From the NCBI GenBank assembly GCA_005884255.1, contig VBDL01000032.1, forward strand, positions 1 through 10,841: a stretch of 10,841 bases of DNA, written 5' to 3'. The notes beneath the pieces are model-generated. The model saw only the letters and a list, made by a program, of their open reading frames with translations, made no database searches and was not told the DNA's origin. Below are positions 4,729 to 10,573 of the stretch, piece by piece. A program made the translations under genes and the position numbers. Every line of letters starts with the position of its first letter. Within the stretch, counting starts at the first letter, position 1. The stretch comes from Betaproteobacteria bacterium (lineage in GTDB: Bacteria > Pseudomonadota > Gammaproteobacteria > Burkholderiales > Burkholderiaceae_C).

Positions 4729-6759
4729 ATGCACGTCACCCGCCTAGCCGATCGAGTATATGCAGCCCTCGCGACCGCCTTGCTGGGGTGCGCCATGGGC
4801 GCCGCCCTGCCCGCGTGCGCGCAATCGCGCGGCGACCTGGCCGTGCTCGATGCACGCGAGGCATTGCGCAAGCATGATCGCGCGCGCCTCGAGGCCGACC
4901 GCGCCATCGCGCTGGCCGAGCGCCATCCGCTGGCGCCCTGGGTCGAGTACTGGGAGCTGGGCAATCGCTTGAGCGAAGTGCGTGTCGACGAGGTCGAGGC
5001 CTTCTACACGCGCTGGCGCGGCAGCTACGTCGAGGACCGGCTGCGCAACGACTGGCTGCTCGAGCTCGGCCATCGCCGCGACTGGGCCGCCTTCGCGCGC
5101 GACTATCCGCGCTTTCGCATGAACGATGACCGCGAGGTCACCTGCTACGCGCTGCTCACGCAGCACCAGGCCGGCAAGGACGTGCGCGATGCTGCGCTGA
5201 CCACCTGGGGCGCGCAGCGCGACGTCGACGAAGGCTGCACCTTGCTGGCCAGCACCTTGTACGACGCGAAGGTCATCGGCGCGCCCGAGGCCTGGCGCGT
5301 GGCGCGCATCGCCGCCGAGCACGGGCGCCCGCGCGTGGCCAAGTTCGCCGCGGGCCTGGTGAGCCCGGCCGCCGCCGGCGACACTGCGGACATCTTCGAC
5401 AACCCGGCGCGCTATCTCACGCGCAAGGCTTCGGCGCTCAGCCGCACCAGCGCCGAGCTGGCGACGCTGGCGCTGATGCGCATGGCCGCCAACGACGCCG
5501 ATGCCGCCGCCGGGCGCCTCGCCGAGCGCTGGGAGCGGCTGCTGCCGCCGGACCTCGCGGCGCTGGCCTGGGCCATCGTCGGCAAGCAGGCGGCGTACAA
5601 GCTGGCGCCGGAAGGCTTAAGCTACAGCCAGCGCGGCTGGGCGCTGGCCAAGAGCCGCGGCCTCACGCCCGACTGGAGCGACGACACCTACGCCTGGCAA
5701 GTGCGCGCCGCGTTGCGCGCCGAAGCCGACCCGTCGCGCTGGCCCTTCGTGCTGCAGGCCATCGACGCGATGAGCGAGGCAGAGCGGCGCGATCCGGCGT
5801 GGATCTACTGGAAGGCGCGCGCGCTGCAGGCGACCGCCGGGGACGACGTCTATGGCGTGGCCCAGCGCTCCGCCGCCGGCGGCCTGCTCGGCGGAATCGC
5901 CGGCCAGATGCACTTCTACGGCAAGCTCGCCTCCGAGGAGATGGGCTGGGCGATCGAGCTGCCGGCGCGGCCGGCACCGCTCACGGAGATCGAGCGCGGC
6001 GATGCGCTGAACCACCCGGGCCTCACGCGGGCCCTGCAATTGATCGCGCTGGGCCTGCGCAACGAAGGCGTGCGCGAGTGGAATTTCTCGGTGCGCGGCA
6101 TGGACGACCGCCAGTTGCTGGCCGCCGCACAGCTCGCCTGCGAGCGCGAGGTGTGGGACCGCTGCATCAACACCAGCGAGCGCACGCGCGAGCAGATCGA
6201 CATCGAGCAGCGCTTCCCGATGCCCTTCCGTGGCGACGTGGTGGCGCGGGCACGCGAGGCCGGCATCGACCCGGCCTACGTCTACGGGCTGATCCGCCAG
6301 GAATCGCGCTTCGTGGCCGACGCCCGCTCCAGCGTCGGCGCGTCGGGGCTGATGCAGATCATGCCCAACACCGCGAAGTGGACGGCGAAGAAGCTGGGCA
6401 TCAGCTTCACGCCCGACATGCTGACCGACCGCGATGCCAATCTGCGCCTGGGCACCGGTTACCTGAAGCTGGTGCTCGACAGCTTCGAGGGCTCGCAGGC
6501 CATGGCCGCCGCGGCCTACAACGCGGGCCCGAGCCGCCCGCGCCGCTGGCGCGACGGGCCGCTGCTCGAGACCGCGATCTGGGCCGAGAACATCCCGTTC
6601 AACGAGACGCGCGACTACGTGAAGAGGGTGCTGTCCAACGCCACCTATTACGCGACGCTGCTCAGCGGGCAGCCGCCGTCGCTGCGCGCGCGCCTCGGCC
6701 AGCGCATCGGGCCGCCGCGCGACCCGGCGCTGACCGCAGAGCAGAAGGAGCTGCCCTGA
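4729..6759 (+). CDS. slt: Soluble lytic murein transglycosylase (Slt70 type)
   Basis: The product (676 aa; E. coli Slt70 is about 645) is an exported enzyme that cleaves the MurNAc-GlcNAc bond of peptidoglycan to leave 1,6-anhydro-MurNAc ends. Residues 1-31 form a signal peptide: a charged start, a hydrophobic run VYAALATALLGCAMGAAL, and an A-C-A/Q cleavage site after 31. LLGC at 18-21 could also be read as a lipobox. Residues about 35-500 are the alpha-superhelical ring domain. The catalytic SLT domain follows with RQESRF (catalytic E525), SGLMQIMPNTAKW, AAYNAG (595-600) and AENIPFNETRDYV (about 619-631). It starts at ATG 4729, the first ATG after an in-frame stop. There is no Shine-Dalgarno, and the divergent FCL-2 start is 14 bp away. 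An 8-bp hairpin follows the stop. Confidence 0.95.
   Translation: MHVTRLADRVYAALATALLGCAMGAALPACAQSRGDLAVLDAREALRKHDRARLEADRAIALAERHPLAPWVEYWELGNRLSEVRVDEVEAFYTRWRGSYVEDRLRNDWLLELGHRRDWAAFARDYPRFRMNDDREVTCYALLTQHQAGKDVRDAALTTWGAQRDVDEGCTLLASTLYDAKVIGAPEAWRVARIAAEHGRPRVAKFAAGLVSPAAAGDTADIFDNPARYLTRKASALSRTSAELATLALMRMAANDADAAAGRLAERWERLLPPDLAALAWAIVGKQAAYKLAPEGLSYSQRGWALAKSRGLTPDWSDDTYAWQVRAALRAEADPSRWPFVLQAIDAMSEAERRDPAWIYWKARALQATAGDDVYGVAQRSAAGGLLGGIAGQMHFYGKLASEEMGWAIELPARPAPLTEIERGDALNHPGLTRALQLIALGLRNEGVREWNFSVRGMDDRQLLAAAQLACEREVWDRCINTSERTREQIDIEQRFPMPFRGDVVARAREAGIDPAYVYGLIRQESRFVADARSSVGASGLMQIMPNTAKWTAKKLGISFTPDMLTDRDANLRLGTGYLKLVLDSFEGSQAMAAAAYNAGPSRPRRWRDGPLLETAIWAENIPFNETRDYVKRVLSNATYYATLLSGQPPSLRARLGQRIGPPRDPALTAEQKELP
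4755..4760 (-). promoter_or_regulatory. Candidate -10 for FCL-2 inside the slt signal-peptide codons
   Basis: On the minus strand TATACT (5 of 6) lies 40 bases before the FCL-2 ATG and would give a leader of about 33 bases with a G-rich ribosome-binding site. No good -35 is seen at 17 bp. Because the two ATGs are 14 bp apart, both promoters must lie inside the opposite gene; I could not find a convincing one for slt. Confidence 0.4.
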
Positions 6760-6764
6760 GGCCA

Positions 6765-6783
6765 TGATGCGCATCGCGCATCA
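6765..6783. repeat. Inverted repeat after the slt stop
   Basis: TGATGCGC (6765-6772) and GCGCATCA (6776-6783) are perfect 8-bp inverted copies around ATC, five bases after the slt stop. There is no T-tract behind it, so it is not a standard intrinsic terminator. It might stabilise the 3' end, assist Rho-dependent ending, or be an operator ahead of the GST gene. It lies about 70 bp before the GST start. Confidence 0.5.
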
Positions 6784-6825
6784 ACCCGTTGCGAATTGAT
6801 CAGGACCAGCGGCGCGCGGCGTCGC

Positions 6826-6849
6826 TAGCATGCGTACCTGTCTAAGGAG
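6826..6849 (+). promoter_or_regulatory. Candidate -10 and Shine-Dalgarno of the GST gene
   Basis: AAGGAG (6844-6849) ends six bases before ATG 6856 and is one of the few strong ribosome-binding sites here. TAGCAT (6826-6831, 4 of 6) is a possible -10; no matching -35 is seen at 16-18 bp (TTGATC at 6796 is too far). The GST may therefore have its own promoter as well as read-through from slt. Confidence 0.4.
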
Positions 6850-6855
6850 CACTCC

Positions 6856-7536
6856 ATGCAACTCTTCATCGGCAACAAGAACTATTCGTCCTGGTCGCTG
6901 CGCCCGTGGCTGTTGATGACGCACACCGGCATTGCCTTCGACGAAGTAAAGCTGCGCCTGGGTTGCACGCCGGAGTCCGAGTTCAAGCAGCGCGTCGCGA
7001 ACCATTCGCCGGCCGGCCGGGTGCCCATCCTCATCGACGAAGGCTTCGCGGTGTGGGACACGCTGGCCATCGCCGAATACCTGGCCGAGAAGTACGCGCA
7101 AAAGCACCTGTGGCCTGCGGCGCCGCTGCTGCGCGCCCGCGCACGCAGCCTGTGCGCCGAGATGCATGCGGGCTTCGGCGCTCTGCGCAACCACTGCCCG
7201 ATGAACATCGAGGCCTCGCTGCCGGAGATCGGCGCGCGCGTGATGGCCGAGCAGGCCGACGTGCGCAGCGACCTGCAGCGCATCGAGCAGATGTGGGCCG
7301 AGCAGTTGGACAAGCAGGGCGGCCCCTTCCTCTTCGGCGAGTTCAGCATCGCCGACGCCTACTTCGCACCGGTGTGCGCGCGCATTCGCGGCTATGCGCT
7401 GCCGGTGTCGGAGACGACCACCGCTTACGTCGAGCGCATCCTCGGCCTGCCGGCGATGCGCGCATGGATTGCCGACGCGCTCAACGAGCACGACTTCATC
7501 GACTTCGACGAGCCGTATCGCAAGGCGCCGGTCTGA
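6856..7536 (+). CDS. Glutathione S-transferase family protein
   Basis: The product (226 aa) has the standard cytosolic GST layout. A thioredoxin-like N-domain covers about 1-82: MQLFIGNKNYSSWSLRPWL with candidate glutathione-activating Ser11/Ser12, the cis-Pro loop GRVPILID at 54-61 and VWDTLAIAEYLAEKY at 67-80. An all-helical C-domain follows, with FLFGEFSIADAYFAPV as the conserved N-capping-box helix. GSTs conjugate glutathione to electrophiles or reduce peroxides; the substrate cannot be told from sequence. The more usual E-S pair that binds the glutathione gamma-glutamyl group is D-T here (residues 68-69). The start is well supported by AAGGAG six bases upstream. It converges on the PEP-CTERM gene, with a strong hairpin terminator between them. 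Confidence 0.9.
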   Translation: MQLFIGNKNYSSWSLRPWLLMTHTGIAFDEVKLRLGCTPESEFKQRVANHSPAGRVPILIDEGFAVWDTLAIAEYLAEKYAQKHLWPAAPLLRARARSLCAEMHAGFGALRNHCPMNIEASLPEIGARVMAEQADVRSDLQRIEQMWAEQLDKQGGPFLFGEFSIADAYFAPVCARIRGYALPVSETTTAYVERILGLPAMRAWIADALNEHDFIDFDEPYRKAPV

Positions 7537-7544
7537 CGGCGCCC

Positions 7545-7576
7545 AAAAAAAAAGAGCGGGCCGCGGCCCGCTCTTT
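7545..7576. terminator. Intrinsic terminator between the GST and PEP-CTERM genes
   Basis: Nine A residues (7545-7553) lead into a perfect 26-base palindrome (7551-7576) whose arms read AAAGAGCGGGCCG and its complement. On the minus strand this is a GC-rich hairpin followed by a run of nine or more U, a textbook Rho-independent terminator for the PEP-CTERM gene, 17 bases after its stop. On the plus strand the hairpin ends in only three U, so it may end GST transcripts less efficiently. Confidence 0.92.
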
Positions 7577-7593
7577 GCCGATGAGGGCTTGCC

Positions 7594-8079
7594 TCAGTGC
7601 GCCTTGCGGCGGCGCGCGGCGAAGCCGACGGCACCGAGGCCGGCGAGCATCAGCGCGTAGGTCTCGGGCTCGGGCACCGGCGCGGCCGTCAGCGCCAGCG
7701 AACCTTGGTAGTTCGCCTTGCCGGTGGTGAAGCTGCCCGCCTTGCCGATGACCTCGATGATCACGGGCAGCGCGTCCGTCAGGTCGATCGTGCCGGCGCG
7801 GTGGTTGGTCGTCAGGTCGAAGGGCGTGCCGTTGAGCGTCACGCTGTCGAACGTCAGCTTCGAGCCGCTGATGTCACCTTCAAAGGTGTAGACACCCGCC
7901 GGCAGACCCGCGCCTGCGACCAACGTGAACACATCGTCGAACGACGTGTTGCTGTTGATGTTCAGGCTGCCGAAGAAAAAGGTCGAGCTGCCCGGGTCAA
8001 AGAACGACCCCGTCGTCGCAAAGCCGGGTGTTGCCGCTAGCAGTGCGGCGGCAGCCAAGGCTGCCACTTTCAGTTTCAT
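7594..8079 (-). CDS. PEP-CTERM sorting domain protein, FxDxF type
   Basis: The product (161 aa) is exported, with a Sec signal peptide at 1-21 (MKLKVAALAAAALLAATPGFA). The C-terminus has the tripartite PEP-CTERM sorting signal: VPEPETYA at 135-142, a hydrophobic segment LMLAGLGAVGFA, then the basic end RRRK. Such proteins are handled by an exosortase (EpsH family) and are tied to exopolysaccharide and biofilm or floc formation. The mature part is rich in Gly, Ser, Thr and Phe with predicted beta strands, contains one FDDVF at 47-51 and has no Cys; it fits the FxDxF subgroup. No exosortase is in the window, so the partner lies elsewhere. ATG 8079 is preferred over an upstream in-frame ATG at 8106 because AGGAGG lies five bases before it and the signal peptide then starts correctly. 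A strong terminator follows. Confidence 0.92.
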   Translation of the reverse strand: MKLKVAALAAAALLAATPGFATTGSFFDPGSSTFFFGSLNINSNTSFDDVFTLVAGAGLPAGVYTFEGDISGSKLTFDSVTLNGTPFDLTTNHRAGTIDLTDALPVIIEVIGKAGSFTTGKANYQGSLALTAAPVPEPETYALMLAGLGAVGFAARRRKAH

Positions 8080-8084
8080 GAACT

Positions 8085-8090
8085 CCTCCT
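8085..8090 (-). promoter_or_regulatory. Shine-Dalgarno of the PEP-CTERM gene
   Basis: On the minus strand AGGAGG is followed by AGTTC and then ATG 8079. It is a full-consensus site, in contrast with the leaderless-type starts around it, and decides the start codon. Confidence 0.85.
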
Positions 8091-8102
8091 GCAGGTGTTG
8101 AA

Positions 8103-8176
8103 CCACCGGGGTGGCCCGGCTCCCGGGTGCCGTTGTAACGGCGTGAAGTTTTCACGGCCACCCCTCGGCCGAGGGG
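8103..8176. repeat. Cluster of five adjacent inverted repeats in the PEP-CTERM/cca gap
   Basis: The repeats, almost end to end, are CCACC-GG-GGTGG (8103-8114), CCCGG-CTC-CCGGG (8115-8127), GCCGTT-GT-AACGGC (8129-8142), CGTGAA-GTT-TTCACG (8142-8156) and CCCCTCGGCCGAGGGG (8161-8176). In addition GGGGTGGCC (8108-8116) and GGCCACCCC (8156-8164) are perfect 9-bp inverted copies that enclose the middle repeats, so a branched structure is possible. On the minus strand the block would lie in the promoter or 5' leader of the PEP-CTERM gene; TACAAC inside the GCCGTT repeat is a possible -10. On the plus strand it lies upstream of cca, whose transcript seems to begin at its ATG. The gap 8080-8224 holds nothing else I can name apart from the cca promoter. 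Confidence 0.6.
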
Positions 8177-8212
8177 CACCCCCGGAACCAGGGGCGCGGC
8201 CCACCCGCCGCC

Positions 8213-8224
8213 TACACTGGCCGC
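8213..8224 (+). promoter_or_regulatory. Leaderless-type promoter (-10 TACACT, six bases before ATG) of cca
   Basis: TACACT (8213-8218) then GGCCGC then ATG 8225 is identical in sequence and spacing to the tfoX-like start. No Shine-Dalgarno and no evident -35. The predicted transcript begins at the start codon. Confidence 0.6.
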
Positions 8225-9451
8225 ATGCAAGTCTTTGCCGTCGGAGGTTGCGTGCGTGACCGCCTGCTCGGCCGGCCGGTGCGCGACCATGACTGGGTGG
8301 TGGTCGGTGCGACGCCGCAGCAGATGCTGGACGCCGGTTACCGGCCGGTGGGCCGCGACTTCCCCGTGTTCCTGCATCCGCAGACCCAGGAGGAATACGC
8401 GCTGGCGCGCACCGAGCGCAAGACGGCGCCGGGCTATCACGGCTTCAGCTTCCACGCCGACCCGACGGTGACGCTGGAGCAGGACCTGGCGCGCCGCGAC
8501 CTGACGATCAACGCGATGGCCGAGGATGCACAAGGCCGCGTCGTCGACCCCTTCGGCGGCCAGCGTGACCTGCAAGACCGCGTGCTGCGCCACGTCGGCG
8601 AGGCCTTTGCCGAGGACCCGGTGCGCATCCTGCGGCTGGCGCGCTTCGCCGCCCGCCTGCCCGATTTCCAGGTGGCGCCGGAAACGATGGCGCTGTGCCG
8701 GCAGATGGTGGCCGCGGGCGAGGTCGATGCACTGGTGGCCGAACGCGTGTGGCAGGAGCTTGCCGGCGGTCTGATGGAGCCGGCGCCGTCGCGCATGCTG
8801 CAGGTGCTGCGCGACTGTGGCGCCCTGGCGCGGCTGTTGCCCGAGGTCGATCGACTGTGGGGCGTGCCGCAGCCGGAACAACACCATCCGGAGGTCGACA
8901 CCGGCGCGCACCTGTTGCTTGTGCTCGACACCAGCGCGCGGCTGAGCGCGCCGCTGCCGGTGCGCTACGCCTGCCTGTGCCACGACCTCGGCAAGGGAAC
9001 GACGCCCGGCGATCTGCTGCCGCGCCATCACGGCCATGAGGCGCGCAGCGTTGCGTTGCTGTATGAGATGTCCGATCGGCTGCGCGTGCCCAGCGACTGC
9101 CGCGAGCTGGCCGACGTGGTCGCACGCGAGCATGGCAACGTGCACCGCAGCGGCGAGCTGAACGCCGCCGCCTTGATGCGCCTGCTCGAGCGCTGCGACG
9201 CGCTGCGCCGGCCGGATCGCTTCGAACAGATGCTGCTGGCCTGCGAGTGCGATGCGCGCGGCCGCGCGGGCCGCTTCGATGCGCCCTACCCGCAGCGCGA
9301 ACGCTTGCGCCGCGCGCTGGCGGCGGCGCGATCGGTGGACAGCGCGTCCATCACTGCCGCCGCCGCGGCACGCGGCCTGCAGGGCCCGGCGATCGGCGCC
9401 GCGCTCAGCACGGCGCGGCGCGATGCCATCGCGCAGGCGCTCGGGAACTGA
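8225..9451 (+). CDS. cca: Multifunctional CCA protein (tRNA nucleotidyltransferase with HD domain)
   Basis: The product (408 aa; E. coli Cca is 412) builds or repairs the 3' CCA end of tRNAs without a template. The class II nucleotidyltransferase head has VGGCVRDRLLG (6-16), the metal-binding pair D21 and D23 in DHDWVVVG, EEYALARTERK, RRDLTINAMA and EDPVRILRLARFAAR. The neck and body follow, with ERVWQEL. The C-terminal half holds an HD phosphohydrolase domain of the E. coli type, with HPEVDTGAH and CHDLGKG (H253, D254), which in E. coli has 2',3'-cyclic phosphodiesterase and phosphatase activity. ATG 8225 is fixed by similarity from the first residues and by the TACACT-N6-ATG element. The stop lies 3 bp from the convergent methyltransferase stop, with no terminator between. 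Confidence 0.96.
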   Translation: MQVFAVGGCVRDRLLGRPVRDHDWVVVGATPQQMLDAGYRPVGRDFPVFLHPQTQEEYALARTERKTAPGYHGFSFHADPTVTLEQDLARRDLTINAMAEDAQGRVVDPFGGQRDLQDRVLRHVGEAFAEDPVRILRLARFAARLPDFQVAPETMALCRQMVAAGEVDALVAERVWQELAGGLMEPAPSRMLQVLRDCGALARLLPEVDRLWGVPQPEQHHPEVDTGAHLLLVLDTSARLSAPLPVRYACLCHDLGKGTTPGDLLPRHHGHEARSVALLYEMSDRLRVPSDCRELADVVAREHGNVHRSGELNAAALMRLLERCDALRRPDRFEQMLLACECDARGRAGRFDAPYPQRERLRRALAAARSVDSASITAAAAARGLQGPAIGAALSTARRDAIAQALGN

Positions 9452-9454
9452 CCC

Positions 9455-10555
9455 TCACAGCGTGTGCGTGCGGTCGCCCGCCGCAAAGCCGATCGGCTCG
9501 AAGCTGCAGCCCTTGGCCAGCGCGATCACCTTGAACAGCTCGCCCATCTCATGCTCGGCCAGCAGCTTGTGCGCCTGCGACAGGGTCCTCGCGTCTGCAT
9601 GCTCCAGCTGCTGCAGCAGCCCGCAGTTCATCAGGAAGCGCGCCTGCGAGGTGTAGCCGAGCACGTCCATCCCGGCGTTCTGCGCCGCCAGCGCGATGCC
9701 GGTGAAATTCACGTGCGCCGTGATGTCCTTCAGCCCCACGTCGGCCAGCGGGTCGGTGTCGGCACGATGCGCGCGGTGGCACATCAGCGTGCCGCCGCGG
9801 CGCTGCGGGTGGTAGTACTCGGCCTCGGGGAAGCCGTAGTCGATGAAGAAGGCGGCGCCGCGCTGCATTCGCGCGGCCAGCGTGGCGATGAAGGCCTCGG
9901 CCTGCGCATGCAGCTCGGTCTGCGTGCCGGGCACGAAGGCGCCGTCGTACGGGGGGCGCAGGGCACTTTCGCGGTCGGCGAAGACGAAGCCTTCGCCGTT
10001 CGGCGCAGCGACGCCGCGCTCGGCCCAGCGCTGGCCGTCGAAATGCAGCAGCTGCACCGGCATCGCGTCGAGCAGCTCGTTGCCGACGACGACGCCGTGC
10101 AGCGTGTCGGGCCAGGCGTCGAGCCACTGCACATGATCGGCGTAGGCGGCCAGGCGCTCGCGCTGCCGCTGGCGCAGCGTGCCGGACAGGTCGACGATGT
10201 GATAGCGGCGCACGCGGTCGCCGAGGCTCTCGAGCAGCTGCGCGGCCAGCGCGCCGGAGCCGGCACCGAACTCGTAGACCTCGTCGCTTTGGCAGGCGTC
10301 CAACGCCTGCCGCACCTGCACGGCGAGCGTGCGGCCGAACAGCGGCGACAGCTCCGGCGCGGTCACAAAATCGCTGCCCGACGAGGGCATCGCACCGAAC
10401 TTCGCGGACGCGTTGGCGTAGTAGCCCAGCCCCGGCGTGTACAGCGCCAGCGCCATGAAGCGGTCGAAGGGCAGCCAGCCGCCGGCCTCGGCAATGGCCT
10501 CGCGGATGTGCCGCGCCAGCCGGGCCGATAAAATTTCGGGTCCGTCGTCCTGCAT
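9455..10555 (-). CDS. MidA/NDUFAF7-type SAM-dependent methyltransferase (DUF185)
   Basis: The product (366 aa) belongs to the DUF185 family, class I methyltransferases whose mitochondrial member NDUFAF7/MidA methylates an Arg of a complex I subunit during assembly; the bacterial substrate is not established. The signatures in order are GGWLPFDRFMALALY (25-39) and GLGYYA near the N-terminus, FVTAPELSPLFG, the SAM loop EFGAGSGAL (95-103), VVGNELLDAMPVQ (156-168), FFIDYGFPEAEYYHPQR (236-252) and the characteristic ITAHVNFT (278-285). It is cytoplasmic, without signal or membrane segments. A longer reading from 10675 is possible, but 10555 is preferred: family similarity begins there, and TACAAT lies exactly six bases before the ATG. 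It is divergent from the SDR gene (18-bp gap) and convergent with cca (3-bp gap). Confidence 0.92.
   Translation of the reverse strand: MQDDGPEILSARLARHIREAIAEAGGWLPFDRFMALALYTPGLGYYANASAKFGAMPSSGSDFVTAPELSPLFGRTLAVQVRQALDACQSDEVYEFGAGSGALAAQLLESLGDRVRRYHIVDLSGTLRQRQRERLAAYADHVQWLDAWPDTLHGVVVGNELLDAMPVQLLHFDGQRWAERGVAAPNGEGFVFADRESALRPPYDGAFVPGTQTELHAQAEAFIATLAARMQRGAAFFIDYGFPEAEYYHPQRRGGTLMCHRAHRADTDPLADVGLKDITAHVNFTGIALAAQNAGMDVLGYTSQARFLMNCGLLQQLEHADARTLSQAHKLLAEHEMGELFKVIALAKGCSFEPIGFAAGDRTHTL
10529..10534 (+). promoter_or_regulatory. Candidate -10 TAAAAT for the SDR gene
   Basis: GATAAAATTT inside the start of the divergent methyltransferase gene contains TAAAAT (5 of 6), an unusually AT-rich spot for this DNA. 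A start about 7 bases downstream would give a leader of about 33 bases before ATG 10574. The -35 at 17 bp (ATGTGC) is weak. It competes with the alternative that the SDR starts from the shared hexamer at 10561-10567. Confidence 0.5.
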
Positions 10556-10573
10556 TGCCGCATTGTAGAAATC
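10556..10573. promoter_or_regulatory. Compact divergent promoter between the methyltransferase and SDR genes
   Basis: The two ATGs are separated by 18 bp: six bases, ATTGTA (10562-10567), six bases. On the minus strand the hexamer reads TACAAT (5 of 6 to TATAAT) and is exactly six bases before the methyltransferase ATG. On the plus strand the overlapping CATTGT (10561-10566) keeps the most conserved A and T of a -10, seven bases before the SDR ATG. The minus-strand promoter is well supported; bidirectional use is inference. No Shine-Dalgarno is present for either gene. Confidence 0.55.

Noticed and set aside
5617..6774. 385-codon minus-strand frame opposite slt
   Set aside because: It is a shadow of slt; its composition is typical of the complement of GC-rich coding DNA and no family motif is visible.
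8090..8105. Sigma54-like promoter upstream of the PEP-CTERM gene (minus strand, TGG-N9-TTGC-like with GG and GC ten bases apart)
   Set aside because: Three of the consensus positions are wrong, and the transcript would start at about 8080, removing the full Shine-Dalgarno at 8085-8090. The two readings conflict, and the ribosome-binding site is the stronger.
7997..9145. 382-codon minus-strand frame opposite cca
   Set aside because: It is a shadow of cca, whose motifs are unambiguous on the plus strand; no motif or ribosome-binding site supports it.
9464..10531. 355-codon plus-strand frame opposite the MidA-type methyltransferase
   Set aside because: It is antisense to a gene with clear DUF185 motifs; its protein is low-complexity Arg/Gln/His/Val.
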